64,000 bases of DNA, taken from Paenibacillus xylanexedens. Its GTDB lineage: Bacteria; Bacillota; Bacilli; Paenibacillales; Paenibacillaceae. The stretch covers positions 4,588,001 through 4,652,000 of the forward strand of contig NZ_CP018620.1 of NCBI RefSeq assembly GCF_001908275.1. The letters are read 5' to 3'. The notes under the pieces were generated by a model. It worked only from the letters and a program-made list of their open reading frames with translations, was not told the DNA's origin and did no database searches. Made by a program: the position numbers and the translations under genes. Shown here piece by piece: positions 1-9,483 of the stretch. Position 1 is the first letter of the stretch. Each line of letters opens with the position of its first letter.

Positions 1-219
1 AGCCAACTTTATATTCATATTGATTATCAAGGGAATGGAATAGGGCGAACCTTGCTTAATAAAGCAAAAGCACAAGCAAATGGAAACTTAACTCTATATA
101 CATTCGAAGTTAATAAAAATGCCCAAAGATTTTATGAGAATAATGGATTTGAAATTACTGGTAGAGGACAAGAAAATGAAGAGAATTTACCTGATATACG
201 ATATGAATTGAAGTTGTAA
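1..219 (+). CDS. GNAT-family N-acetyltransferase, C-terminal part
   Basis: The frame is open from the first base and stops at TAA 217-219, leaving the last 72 residues of a protein that begins before the window. QGNGIGRTLL is the acetyl-CoA pyrophosphate-binding motif A of the GNAT fold. It is followed by NKNAQRFYENNGFE, the usual beta5/alpha4 region ending in the [YF]xxxGF signature. Such enzymes move an acetyl group from acetyl-CoA to an amine. The substrate cannot be told because the N-terminal acceptor-binding half is missing. Confidence 0.85.
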   Translation, partial: SQLYIHIDYQGNGIGRTLLNKAKAQANGNLTLYTFEVNKNAQRFYENNGFEITGRGQENEENLPDIRYELKL

Positions 220-529
220 AAATCGAATTTAAAGTCACATTCAAAAAAAAGTGAACAGTCTGCAGGTTAGCTGGATGCTTGACCACCCAACCATATTCAC
301 TGGAACTGTAATCTCATGTATTTATCTTGACAGTAATTGGGTCTGACTCGTAATATTTGAAGTGGAGATGTAGGAAAGGGGACTCGCCGGACAATGTGGA
401 CTTCCTTGTAATGGTTATCTAAACTGGATCGCTCGACTTGGTGTTGTGGTTATAACCACATGCCTCGTTTGTGATGCCGATCTGCAATCATTCAAGGGAC
501 GCGAGGAACCGTTTGAATCAAACCCGGGC
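220..529 (+). other. Non-coding leader region, possibly structured
   Basis: There is no convincing reading frame between the GNAT stop and the SDR. A perfect 16-bp palindrome, TGTGGTTATAACCACA, lies at 445-460, and a short GTTTG/CAAAC inverted repeat lies near 511-523. The region ends in a terminator hairpin. A leader RNA, a small RNA ending at the hairpin, or a protein operator at the palindrome are all possible. I could not match it to a riboswitch class, 6S RNA, tmRNA or SRP RNA by eye. Confidence 0.35.
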
Positions 530-555
530 GCGGATACTTGATGTATCCGCTTTTT
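530..555 (+). terminator. Rho-independent terminator upstream of the SDR
   Basis: An 8-bp perfect stem, GCGGATAC at 530-537 and GTATCCGC at 543-550, closes a 5-nt loop and is followed by five T. It lies about 70 bases before the SDR start, so it ends a transcript coming from upstream or acts as an attenuator in the SDR leader. Confidence 0.7.
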
Positions 556-627
556 GTTATACCTAGGATAATTCCATCTCCAATGAAAAATGGTTTTCTC
601 CCTCCCTTATTAAACGGAGGTAATAAA

Positions 628-1419
628 ATGACCAAACTATACGGAAAAACCGCTATTGTGACAGGCACAAGCCGCCCCGGAGGTATTGGAACCGCTGTCT
701 GCCGCACGTTGGCACAAGAAGGCGCTAATGTGTTCTATACCCATCTGTACGATTACGATAAAACAGAGAATCCGGGAGATGCCGACAAGAACTGGCCGGA
801 TCTCTTCGCCGAAGAACTTCGCTCCTATGGCATTAAGGCAGCGCATATGGAGGTCGATCTTACCGATCCCACTTCCCCAGCGCGGCTGCTTGATGCATGC
901 CGATCGGCTCTCGGGCTGCCGACCATTCTCGTCAACAACGCTACCTACAGCGTAGCAGCTGATTTCCGTCAATTGAGTGCATCACTGATCGATGCGCACT
1001 GCGCCATGAACATTCGAGGTACGTTCATGCTATCGGCCGAATTTGCACGTATGCTGGAGGTTGAACTGGCGGGCAGTCAGGTCCTTTGCGGCGGCCGGAT
1101 CATTAACCTCACGTCTGGTCAAGGTAAGGGGCCGATGCCTGGCAATCTCGCTTATGCCGCAACAAAAGGCGCTGTCTCCACCTTTACCGAATGTCTATCT
1201 GCTGAACTGGCTCCTCTTCACATTACTGTGAATGCGGTTGATCCCGGTCCTACCGATACGGGTTGGATGTCAGAAGAAGTGAAAAAAGCATTGCTACCGG
1301 GATTTCCGATGGGCAGGATCGGTCTTCCTGAAGATGTATCCCGTCTGATTGCTTTTCTGGCGAGCGATGATTCCCAATGGATTACCGGACAAATCATTCA
1401 TTCTAGAGGTGGTTTCTAA
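628..1419 (+). CDS. SDR-family oxidoreductase (FabG-like)
   Basis: A short-chain dehydrogenase/reductase of 263 residues with the family's classical length. The Rossmann loop TGTSRPGGIG at about residues 12-21 is a slightly unusual form of TGxxxGxG. NNA is at 103-105, the catalytic Ser is at about 163 and YAATK supplies Tyr176 and Lys180. These enzymes use NAD(P)H to interconvert alcohols and carbonyls; the substrate is not evident. I chose the ATG at 628 because GGAGG at 616-620 sits eight bases ahead. An in-frame ATG at 538 would add 30 residues but overlaps the terminator hairpin. The gene stands alone and has its own terminator. Confidence 0.88.
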   Translation: MTKLYGKTAIVTGTSRPGGIGTAVCRTLAQEGANVFYTHLYDYDKTENPGDADKNWPDLFAEELRSYGIKAAHMEVDLTDPTSPARLLDACRSALGLPTILVNNATYSVAADFRQLSASLIDAHCAMNIRGTFMLSAEFARMLEVELAGSQVLCGGRIINLTSGQGKGPMPGNLAYAATKGAVSTFTECLSAELAPLHITVNAVDPGPTDTGWMSEEVKKALLPGFPMGRIGLPEDVSRLIAFLASDDSQWITGQIIHSRGGF

Positions 1420-1439
1420 TTTCCATAAAACCAAAGGAA

Positions 1440-1468
1440 GCCGCCGATCAACAAGATCGGCGGCTTTA
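1440..1468 (+). terminator. Terminator after the SDR
   Basis: A 10-bp perfect stem (GCCGCCGATC at 1440-1449, GATCGGCGGC at 1455-1464) with a 5-base loop, followed by TTTATT. Confidence 0.85.
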
Positions 1469-1574
1469 TTCGACTACGGGATACAATGCTTTGTGAAGAA
1501 GATTATGCAACGGTGGCGAAAGAAGCTTTACGTCACTACCCAATCAATTGGGAAAAACTTGTCGTCTTCGCCTG

Positions 1575-1832
1575 TTAACGTCTTCGGAACGCTCCACCGC
1601 GCGCCAGAGCATAGAAAATCAAGAGAGCAATGATCGACCCGACGATCGCGGGTATGATATGAAATCCACCCACAACCGGCCCCCTCGGTCCCAACAGTTC
1701 ATACCCTAACCATGATCCAACAAAGCCAGCAATGATATTTCCGAGTACGCCTCCTGGCACGTCCCGTCCAATCAGATTTCCACTTAACCAGCCAATTAGC
1801 CCACCGACAATAAGTATCCAGATTAAATACAC
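1575..1832 (-). CDS. GlsB/YeaQ/YmgE-family stress-response membrane protein
   Basis: An 85-residue protein with three hydrophobic segments and the family's glycine pattern: GGLIGWLSGNLIGRD at the start, GNIIAGFVGSWLGY in the middle, and an arginine-rich tail. This small integral-membrane family ('transglycosylase-associated protein' in older annotation) is commonly linked to general stress regulons; its biochemical role is unknown. The start is the GTG at 1832, with an AGGGAG ribosome site about nine bases ahead. The gene is convergent with the SDR. Confidence 0.88.
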   Translation of the reverse strand: MYLIWILIVGGLIGWLSGNLIGRDVPGGVLGNIIAGFVGSWLGYELLGPRGPVVGGFHIIPAIVGSIIALLIFYALARGGAFRRR

Positions 1833-2038
1833 GAATTGGTCTCCCTTCCATTGATTTATTACAAGTTATGTTTCGTTAGGGGGAATGTTGCGGATCCTCT
1901 GCAAATCGACCACTGAGAATCGATTACTAAACCATTTCCATTTTAATCCAAGGGTAGTAAAATCGGTTGTACCACCACTAGTCTGAATGCTAGTGCAGAT
2001 GGGGAGGGAAATGGACAGTATAGAAAGGAGGCGCTCAG

Positions 2039-3697
2039 GTGTTTATGTTTCGAAGTCCTTTTATTACAGCCTTGTTGATGATGTGTCTGATGTCAGGCTT
2101 GACTGCTTGTTCTGAGTCAGAGCAATCGGAAGATAGGGGTGCTCCGACAAAGGCTGACTTCACGGAGCAGATACAGAGCCTTAATCTGAATCTGGAAGAA
2201 CCGTCATGGAAGCTGGATACCACCCCCGTGAATCTAACGTGGTTCGTTGGAGCCGAATGGTACGGGCACACTTGGGGTGAGAGCCTGACTTCCAAATATG
2301 TCACCCAAAAAACAGGGGTCAATATCGAATTTGAAGTATCAACTGGTGAACCAAGCGAGATGTTATCACGGATGTTGACAACCGGTAGTCTGCCGGATTT
2401 GATAACCATCGGCTCCTGGGAGAGTGCGGTTAACAAACTTCGGGAGAGTAATCTCGTCTATGCCCTGGATGAGCTAGCCAACCAGTATGATCCTTACTTT
2501 TACAAGGTAGCAGGTGATGGTGCTCTACAATGGTATCGGCAGGAAGACGGCCATACCTATGTCATCCCCAATGATGCGTACAGTCCCGAACAGATGCGTT
2601 CAACCGGCTTGACAGGAGCGAACCAAACCTTTCTCGTACGTAAAGATCTGTATGAGTCGATGGGCAAACCGGACCTTACCACACCGAAAGGTTTTCTAAA
2701 TGCATTGCAATTGCTGAAGAATCAATATTCTGTTTATAAAGGCCAACTGATCAGTCCGTTTTGGGCACAGGGAAATGCATCCTATGGGATGACCGAATAT
2801 TTGCAAAATCTGCTTGCGATCCCCCATGAACAGAACGGTAAAGTATACGACCGAATGACAGATCCAGATTATATTGAGTGGCTGAAAACATTTCGTATCG
2901 CTTACGAGCAGGGCCTGATTAATGTTGATTTTCTGGTCGACTCCAGTGCACAGGTGCAAGAAAAAACCAACCATGCCCAATATTTTATGATGATTCGGGA
3001 ATGGACAGACATATCGGACCTTAATTCGAAATTGGAAGGCCTTACGAATCAGAGTTCATACTATACTGCTGTAGATGGACCCCGGAGCAGCAGGGAAGAA
3101 TCCGCCAAACTGTTTCCCGGCAGCATGGATGGCTGGATGGTTACGATGATTAGCAGATCCACGGAAAACCCTGAACGGGCCATCCGATTTTTGACCTATC
3201 TGGCCTGCGAAGAAGGCCAAAGGGATTTATTTTTGGGCAAAGAAGGTGAAACCTGGGCGATGAAGAACGGCAAACCGCAGTTGACGGCGGCAATGGTTCA
3301 GTTGCATGACACGGATAGGGAGCGGCTGGAAAAGGAATATGGCATTATGGATACCTACTGGATGCTGCGAAACCCCGCTTTCGTTAACCAGTGGAGACCA
3401 GAGAATGCCCCATCCATTAAGCAAATGGAGGAGTTCGCCAACCAACAGGCCGATCTGGACAGCGGCATCTATAAGGGACTAGATCCTATAGGGGATTCCG
3501 ATATAGCGTTAGCCTGGTCACGTATTTCTCAGAATTGGGAAGAAGTGCTGCCAGAACTGATTACAGCGAAGGATGAAGCTGCCTTTGACAAAATTTTTGA
3601 AAATTTTCTGATACGTCGTGTGAACTACGGCTTCAACCAGGTGATGGAATATCGCCAGGCTGAACTGGAACTGCGAAAATCCAAGATAGCCAGATAA
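2039..3697 (+). CDS. Extracellular solute-binding lipoprotein (sugar ABC type, LipO-like)
   Basis: A 552-residue family 1 extracellular binding protein. The N-terminus is a lipoprotein signal with lipobox LTAC, making Cys24 the likely lipidated residue, so the protein should be anchored outside the membrane. Binding proteins of about 550 residues like this usually serve oligosaccharide uptake in Paenibacillus. No permease or ATPase gene lies beside it. The next two genes are a YesM-type kinase and a YesN-type regulator, so it may feed ligand information to the kinase or share permeases encoded elsewhere (inference). The start is GTG 2039 behind AAAGGAGG; ATG 2045 is an alternative. Confidence 0.85.
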   Translation: MFMFRSPFITALLMMCLMSGLTACSESEQSEDRGAPTKADFTEQIQSLNLNLEEPSWKLDTTPVNLTWFVGAEWYGHTWGESLTSKYVTQKTGVNIEFEVSTGEPSEMLSRMLTTGSLPDLITIGSWESAVNKLRESNLVYALDELANQYDPYFYKVAGDGALQWYRQEDGHTYVIPNDAYSPEQMRSTGLTGANQTFLVRKDLYESMGKPDLTTPKGFLNALQLLKNQYSVYKGQLISPFWAQGNASYGMTEYLQNLLAIPHEQNGKVYDRMTDPDYIEWLKTFRIAYEQGLINVDFLVDSSAQVQEKTNHAQYFMMIREWTDISDLNSKLEGLTNQSSYYTAVDGPRSSREESAKLFPGSMDGWMVTMISRSTENPERAIRFLTYLACEEGQRDLFLGKEGETWAMKNGKPQLTAAMVQLHDTDRERLEKEYGIMDTYWMLRNPAFVNQWRPENAPSIKQMEEFANQQADLDSGIYKGLDPIGDSDIALAWSRISQNWEEVLPELITAKDEAAFDKIFENFLIRRVNYGFNQVMEYRQAELELRKSKIAR

Positions 3698-3771
3698 CCA
3701 TTCCCTATTACATTGTTAATTATCAGCTAACTAGTAATATATGGTATAACAAAGGTGGTGAATACATCAGA

Positions 3772-5610
3772 ATGAAATACCTACTGACGAGATTGAGGAA
3801 GCTTTATCGCAATGCCCGTATATCCCAAAAGCTGTTTCTGGCATTTAGCCTGATGATTGCCATACCTGTTATTTTGATATCCTTTGTGTATATCCGCATG
3901 CAAGAAACCCAGCTATATAAGGATGCTATGGCAACGGGCAACAGCCACGTTTCATGGCTGAATGAACAATTGCGCAGAAGAATGGATATGATTGAGAACG
4001 CTTCCAATACAGCCCTTACTCAAAAGTCATTTGTAGATTTTATTCATTCCAATATGCTTGTGGATGGACTACGTCTGGTGAAGTTTAAGCAAAACCAGTT
4101 TGAGCAAATGCTTAATATCATTCAAAGCAATGCGATGATCAGTGAGCTTAACTTTTACGTTGATAACCCAAACTTGTATGAAATCTGGCCTGAAATCTAT
4201 CATTATAAGAAATTTTGGCCGCAGGATTATTGGGTAAAGCTTCGGGACGAAGGTGGTGCGGCTTACCGTTTATTTTCTTTTAAAGATGGTGAACACACAT
4301 TATCCTACTATCGTCTGGTTCGCCTTCAAGGGCAGGAACAAAAACGCCCTAGTATTATGGAGGTGCGAGTCCCGCACAGCATGTTTTTCAGCGACCTGCT
4401 CCAGGAGAGCAAGGGGGACTTCTTTTCGGTGTTGATGAACGCAAGCGATCCTCCCCAGTATGTTTACAATCCCCAGCATGAGTTTTCTGAGAAGTACGGG
4501 CAGGGGATGGAGGAGATCCTTGGCAGTATTCATCGCCAGCTGGATATATTGCCGCAGGAAAGCCCGCTTCAGGTTAAGGTGGGAGATCAGAGCTTCTATG
4601 CATTGTACCGATACATCGCTCCGTTGAACACTTATGTGGTCGAGATCGCTTCCCATCAGGCATTGATGAAGGGGCCGCGCAGTTGGTATGCATTTGTGGT
4701 AACGATTACATTATGTGTATTGCTGCTGATTATGCTACTCGTATCCCAAACGACGCGGCGTATTTTCCGGCGGTTGGACAGCGTACTGGTATCCATGCGT
4801 CAGGTACGGAAAGGCGAGCTGGATGCAATGATTGATACAGGCCTTGATGAGAACGAAAGAGGGGATGAAATCGATGAGGTGGCGGTGAATTACAATAAAA
4901 TGTTACATGAGGTCAAACGTCTAATGACACAGGTCGTGGATAAGCAGTTAATTGCCAAAAACGCACAGTTGCACTCCCTGCATTCGCAGATTAATTCTCA
5001 TTTTTTATATAACGCCCTGGAATCGATCCGTATGGTGGCAGAGGTACAGAGGCAGCCTGCTATAGCCAATTCATTGGTGTCGTTGGGCTCCCAGCTACGT
5101 TACAGCATGCAGTGGCGTAGCGATACCGTTGCTTTTCGTGAGGAGCTTGCCAATATCCAAAGTTATATTGAATTTATTAACTTTATGGAAGGAAGCAGTA
5201 TCGTTATGACGGCCGATCTTCCTCAGGAGATACTTCGCTACGCCATTCCCAAGATGTGTATGCAGCCCATCGTTGAAAATGCCGTTCATCACGGGGCACC
5301 TTCAGGCGGCAGGGTATCTATAGAGATTACTTTCTCTGTGGAGAATGACAGTCTGCTTTTCATTAACATAAGAGATGACGGAGAGGGGTTAGAGCCTGAG
5401 ATGTTACACCGTATTCAGGCAGTACTGCGGAGCGAATCGGATACGCCGATGGTGACTAGCAGGAGCGGACTTGGTTTGGAAAACGTGAATAAGCGGTTGC
5501 AGCTTCATTATGGCAAGAATTGCGGTCTTTGGATTGATAGTGTGCAAGGTGCATATACCTGCGTAACGATACGCTTGCCTTGGGAAAATGTAAATCTTGG
5601 AGGGTGGTAG
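3772..5610 (+). CDS. Sensor histidine kinase, YesM type
   Basis: A 612-residue membrane kinase. One transmembrane helix lies at about 20-41 and a second at about 304-325, with a large extracytoplasmic sensor domain between them. A HAMP linker follows. The His_kinase domain carries NSHFLYNALESIR at about 407-420, where the His is phosphorylated. The HATPase domain has the N-box PIVENAVHH at about 497 and the G-boxes DDGEGL and SGLGLENV. This is the LytS/YesM class that pairs with AraC-type regulators. The next gene is such a regulator, starting three bases after this stop, so the pair is one operon with the upstream binding protein. GH16 is a likely target (inference from position). Confidence 0.92.
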   Translation: MKYLLTRLRKLYRNARISQKLFLAFSLMIAIPVILISFVYIRMQETQLYKDAMATGNSHVSWLNEQLRRRMDMIENASNTALTQKSFVDFIHSNMLVDGLRLVKFKQNQFEQMLNIIQSNAMISELNFYVDNPNLYEIWPEIYHYKKFWPQDYWVKLRDEGGAAYRLFSFKDGEHTLSYYRLVRLQGQEQKRPSIMEVRVPHSMFFSDLLQESKGDFFSVLMNASDPPQYVYNPQHEFSEKYGQGMEEILGSIHRQLDILPQESPLQVKVGDQSFYALYRYIAPLNTYVVEIASHQALMKGPRSWYAFVVTITLCVLLLIMLLVSQTTRRIFRRLDSVLVSMRQVRKGELDAMIDTGLDENERGDEIDEVAVNYNKMLHEVKRLMTQVVDKQLIAKNAQLHSLHSQINSHFLYNALESIRMVAEVQRQPAIANSLVSLGSQLRYSMQWRSDTVAFREELANIQSYIEFINFMEGSSIVMTADLPQEILRYAIPKMCMQPIVENAVHHGAPSGGRVSIEITFSVENDSLLFINIRDDGEGLEPEMLHRIQAVLRSESDTPMVTSRSGLGLENVNKRLQLHYGKNCGLWIDSVQGAYTCVTIRLPWENVNLGGW

Positions 5611-5613
5611 AGC

Positions 5614-7185
5614 ATGATTAATATCCTGATTGTGGACGATCAAAAACACATTCGTGACGGCCTGCAGGCCATGCTGCATCAATTTCCTCTGGAGCTGAAC
5701 AACATATACTGTGCCGCGAGCGGGATTGAGGCGCTGTGCCTATTGCGGCAGCATTGCATTCACATCGTTATTACCGATATTAGGATGCCGGATATGGATG
5801 GGTTGGCACTCATGGCTCAAACCAAAGAGGAATACATGGATGTGGAATACCTCATTATCAGCGGTTATAGTGACTTTACATATGCCCAAAAAGCTATCGG
5901 GCTTGGGGCAAAGGGCTACTTGCTAAAACCTTTGAAGCGAGAGGATCTGCAACATTCCCTGGAGCATGTATGGCAAGAAATCCAGACACGGCAGGCACTT
6001 ACGCATAATATGCAGCGTGTATCCCGTCTCGCCCAAGAGACCGATCGTAAAGAATTAAGAATGTTTATGCAAGGTGCGTTAAGTGATGACGCATGGATTC
6101 TTCAGATTGAGGAACAAAATGTTGCGTTATGGCGTAATTATCGCCTAACCCTGCTGCGGGAAGAAGTTTGCATTAACCAGCCCGGGGCCAGCAGCGCCCA
6201 TAGCATGGAAGCCATTGCTTATCGTGTGTTTGGCAGACAAGGTTGTATTTGCCTGCAACATCGCCCATACCTGATCCTTGCGGTGGATGCGTCCATAGAT
6301 CCAAGTGTTTTGCCTGCAGCGCTCAAGGAAGGAAAGATCGATGCCATAACAGCCATGACTAACCCGATTCAGGGGTTAAAAGAACTACCCGACAGCTATA
6401 CCCAAGTGCTTGAGCTCTATCGCCACAGTTACCTGTTTCCTGATCAGTACAGTATCTTCCCAGCACATATTGAGCATATGGAACAGCAATGGCAACTTCC
6501 CTATGAAGACTTATATGAACTGTTCCAGTCGGTTGGAACAGATAACAGCGGAACATTCACTCAGGGTATTTCTGCAATATTTCACAAAAAGGTGCTGCAA
6601 CGTTATCCTATTCGCTATACCCAACAGCTCTGCGCTGCCACCGTTCAGATGATGGAGGAATACAAACGAGTTATCCACCCTTATATGGGGGAAGAAGCGC
6701 TGGATCTTGAATCCTTGCGTAACCTCTTTGATTATCAAGGGATGCGTGAGTATATACAAGCACTGCAACAGCAGCTGCTTCGGCTGAATCAGTTATATTA
6801 TGACTATAAGTGCAGCTATCGCCATTCGCAGGATCTAAATGAAGCCATTCGTTTTATACACGAAAGTTACCACAAACCGCTGGACCTCGCGATGGTATCC
6901 AATCATGTATCGCTTAATTATGCTTATTTTTCAAATCTGTTTAAGAAGAATATTGGTAAAGGTTTTGCTGAATACCTACGAGATGTGCGTCTGGATAAAG
7001 CGCGGCGGCTTCTCGCCGAAACCGATCATAAAATTGTGGAGGTGGCTGCTATGGTTGGATATGAAAGCTACAAAAGCTTTACACGCGCGTTCCGCCTTGT
7101 GATGGAAATTCAACCTACAGAGTATCGACAAATGATGCGCCAAAAGGTAGAACGTGAAGTGCAATATCACAGTACAAATATATAA
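5614..7185 (+). CDS. Response regulator with AraC-type DNA-binding domain, YesN type
   Basis: A 523-residue regulator. The receiver domain is at residues 1-120 with VDD near the start, Asp55 in VITDIRMPDMDG as phospho-acceptor, and LLKPL carrying the conserved Lys. A long middle region of unknown fold follows. The last 100 or so residues are two helix-turn-helix motifs of the AraC/XylS family, with VSLNYAYFSNLFKKNIGKGF and VAAMVGYESYKSFTRAFR as recognition parts. The ribosome site GGAGGGTGG lies inside the end of the kinase gene. By position it answers to the YesM-like kinase and probably activates the downstream glucanase gene. Confidence 0.92.
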   Translation: MINILIVDDQKHIRDGLQAMLHQFPLELNNIYCAASGIEALCLLRQHCIHIVITDIRMPDMDGLALMAQTKEEYMDVEYLIISGYSDFTYAQKAIGLGAKGYLLKPLKREDLQHSLEHVWQEIQTRQALTHNMQRVSRLAQETDRKELRMFMQGALSDDAWILQIEEQNVALWRNYRLTLLREEVCINQPGASSAHSMEAIAYRVFGRQGCICLQHRPYLILAVDASIDPSVLPAALKEGKIDAITAMTNPIQGLKELPDSYTQVLELYRHSYLFPDQYSIFPAHIEHMEQQWQLPYEDLYELFQSVGTDNSGTFTQGISAIFHKKVLQRYPIRYTQQLCAATVQMMEEYKRVIHPYMGEEALDLESLRNLFDYQGMREYIQALQQQLLRLNQLYYDYKCSYRHSQDLNEAIRFIHESYHKPLDLAMVSNHVSLNYAYFSNLFKKNIGKGFAEYLRDVRLDKARRLLAETDHKIVEVAAMVGYESYKSFTRAFRLVMEIQPTEYRQMMRQKVEREVQYHSTNI

Positions 7186-7243
7186 ATTGAATCAAAACCA
7201 AAAAAATTGGGATATAACAAAAATAATTGTACCTTTTCAGCAG

Positions 7244-7330
7244 ATTATCCTATTCGATAGAATAAAGATGTTCCCCGATGTAAGCGATTACCTTTATACG
7301 CATAGATTGGGAGAAACTATTATCCTATTC
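7244..7330 (+). repeat. 12-bp direct repeat in the GH16 leader
   Basis: ATTATCCTATTC occurs exactly at 7244-7255 and again at 7319-7330, 75 bp apart. The second copy directly abuts the AAGGAGG ribosome site of the GH16 gene. It may be a binding site for the adjacent AraC-type regulator or an RNA element; this is inference only. Confidence 0.5.
7279..7292 (+). promoter_or_regulatory. cre-like catabolite control site before GH16
   Basis: TGTAAGCGATTACC fits the CcpA operator consensus TGWAANCGNTNWCA at 13 of 14 positions. It lies 52 bases before the GH16 start, where bound CcpA would repress. Carbon catabolite repression of a polysaccharidase gene is expected in this group. Confidence 0.55.
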
Positions 7331-7343
7331 AAGGAGGGCAATT

Positions 7344-9392
7344 ATGAAACCATCTTACTTTACGGCGAAACGGTTTATGAAAAAGGTACTCGGTATGTTC
7401 CTTGTGGTTGTGATGCTGGCTAGTATTGGCTTACTGCCAGCTTCAAAGGTTCAGGCAGCGGGAACTACCGTAACCTCAATGGAGTACTTCTCACCAGCAG
7501 ACGGGCCTGTTATTTCAAAATCTGGGGTTGGCAAGGCCAGCTACGGATTTGTTATGCCTAAGTTCAATGGAGGCTCCGCGACATGGAATGATGTTTACAG
7601 TGATGTGGGCGTTAATGTAAAAGTGGGCAACAACTGGGTTGATATCGACCAGGCAGGCGGTTATATCTATAACCAAAACTGGGGGCACTGGAGCGATGGC
7701 GGCTTCAATGGTTATTGGTTCACCCTCTCCGCAACAACCGAGATTCAGCTGTACTCCAAAGCGAATGGTGTTAAGCTGGAGTATCAACTTGTATTCCAAA
7801 ACATCAACAAAACAACCATTACCGCGATGAATCCGACACAAGGTCCACAAATCACGGCAAGTTTCACAGGCGGTGCAGGCTTTACATATCCAACGTTCAA
7901 CAATAATCCTGCGGTCACTTATGAAGCTGTTGCGGATGATTTGAAGGTGTATGTCAAACCTGTAAACAGCAGCAACTGGATTGATATTGACAATAACGCT
8001 GCCAGCGGCTGGATCTACGATCACAATTTTGGCCAATTCACTGATGGTGGCGGTGGGTACTGGTTTAACGTAACGGAGTCGATCAATGTCAAATTAGAAT
8101 CAAAGACTTCTTCGGCTAATCTTGTTTATACCATTACGTTTAATGAACCTACAAGAAATTCATATGTCATTACGCCATACGAAGGAACAACCTTCACAGC
8201 AGATGCGAATGGTTCCATTGGGGTTCCGCTTCCCAAAATTGATGGGGGCGCGCCAATCGCCAAGGAACTGGGCAACTTCGTATACCAGATTAACATCAAT
8301 GGGCAATGGGTGGATTTGAGTAACTCCAGCCAGAGCAAATTTGCATACTCCGGTAATGGGTATAACAATATGTCCGATGCCAATCAGTGGGGTTACTGGT
8401 CCGATTATATCTATGGTCTTTGGTTCCAGCCAATCCAGGAAAATATGCAGATCCGTATTGGATATCCGCTGAACGGACAGGCGGGTGGAAATATTGGCAA
8501 CAACTTCGTGAACTATACTTTCATCGGCAATCCAAATGCTCCGCGTCCGGATGTATCCGATCAAGAGGATATCTCAATCGGAACACCAACCGATCCGGCA
8601 ATCGCGGGCATGAACCTCATCTGGCAGGATGAGTTTAACGGAACTACGCTGGATATAAGTAAATGGAACTATGAAACAGGATATTATCTCAACAACGATC
8701 CTGCTACCTGGGGATGGGGAAATGCAGAGCTGCAGCACTACACAAACAGCACTCAAAATGTATATGTACAGGACGGAAAGCTGAATATCAAAGCCATGAA
8801 CGACAGCAAATCTTTCCCGCAGGATCCGAATCGGTATGCACAGTATTCTTCAGGAAAGATTAACACCAAGGATAAACTGTCCTTGAAATACGGCAGAGTA
8901 GATTTTCGTGCCAAGCTTCCTACAGGTGATGGTGTATGGCCAGCACTGTGGATGCTTCCACAAGATTCGGTATACGGCACTTGGGCTGCATCAGGAGAAA
9001 TTGATGTTATGGAAGCGAGAGGCCGTCTGCCTGGATCAGTAAGCGGTACCATACACTTTGGTGGACAATGGCCCGGGAACCAGTATTCGGGCGGCGATTA
9101 TCACTTCCCGGAGGGGCAAACTTTTGCCAATGATTATCATGTATACTCGGTAGTCTGGGAAGAGGACAACATTAAATGGTATGTAGACGGCAAGTTTTAC
9201 TATAAAGTCACTAACCAGCAGTGGTATTCCGCAGCTGCACCGAATAATCCGAATGCACCTTTCGATGAGCCGTTCTACCTCATTATGAACTTGGCAGTCG
9301 GCGGAAACTTTGACGGCGGCCGTACCCCGAACGCCTCCGATATCCCGGCGACTATGCAAGTGGATTATGTACGCGTGTATAAAGAACAGTAA
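7344..9392 (+). CDS. glcA: Secreted endo-beta-1,3-glucanase (laminarinase), GH16
   Basis: A 682-residue secreted enzyme that hydrolyses internal beta-1,3 bonds of laminarin-type or fungal wall glucan. The signal peptide ends around VQA-AG at residue 38. Three related modules of about 85 residues follow, each ending in an aromatic-rich NWGHWSDGG, NFGQFTDGG or QWGYWSDYI stretch and probably binding glucan. The GH16 domain spans about 430-682 with the catalytic motif GEIDVME near 551-557, holding nucleophile and acid/base Glu. Length, order and sequence agree closely, from memory, with glucan endo-1,3-beta-glucosidase A1 (glcA, 682 residues) of 'Bacillus circulans'. AAGGAGGG precedes the ATG by six bases. 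The upstream YesMN pair probably controls it. Confidence 0.95.
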   Translation: MKPSYFTAKRFMKKVLGMFLVVVMLASIGLLPASKVQAAGTTVTSMEYFSPADGPVISKSGVGKASYGFVMPKFNGGSATWNDVYSDVGVNVKVGNNWVDIDQAGGYIYNQNWGHWSDGGFNGYWFTLSATTEIQLYSKANGVKLEYQLVFQNINKTTITAMNPTQGPQITASFTGGAGFTYPTFNNNPAVTYEAVADDLKVYVKPVNSSNWIDIDNNAASGWIYDHNFGQFTDGGGGYWFNVTESINVKLESKTSSANLVYTITFNEPTRNSYVITPYEGTTFTADANGSIGVPLPKIDGGAPIAKELGNFVYQININGQWVDLSNSSQSKFAYSGNGYNNMSDANQWGYWSDYIYGLWFQPIQENMQIRIGYPLNGQAGGNIGNNFVNYTFIGNPNAPRPDVSDQEDISIGTPTDPAIAGMNLIWQDEFNGTTLDISKWNYETGYYLNNDPATWGWGNAELQHYTNSTQNVYVQDGKLNIKAMNDSKSFPQDPNRYAQYSSGKINTKDKLSLKYGRVDFRAKLPTGDGVWPALWMLPQDSVYGTWAASGEIDVMEARGRLPGSVSGTIHFGGQWPGNQYSGGDYHFPEGQTFANDYHVYSVVWEEDNIKWYVDGKFYYKVTNQQWYSAAAPNNPNAPFDEPFYLIMNLAVGGNFDGGRTPNASDIPATMQVDYVRVYKEQ

Positions 9393-9483
9393 TTTGCGAT
9401 TTCGGATAGAGCGAATGAAGATCAGATAGAACAGATCCTGGGCAAACCGGAGAACCTGAAATCTCATACTCTATAATTGGCTT

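Noticed and set aside
511-550. tRNA-like or tmRNA-like 3' end (GTTTGAATCAAAC near a GC-rich stem)
   Set aside because: No acceptor stem, anticodon arm or CCA end could be built; the loop is too small for a T-arm.
1349-1633. Open frame of 94 codons after the SDR
   Set aside because: It overlaps the SDR end in another frame, runs through the terminator hairpin and overlaps the GlsB-like gene on the other strand.
7344-8600. Three N-terminal repeats of the glucanase as a tandem DNA duplication
   Set aside because: The modules are similar only at protein level and are an old domain repeat, not a recent DNA repeat.
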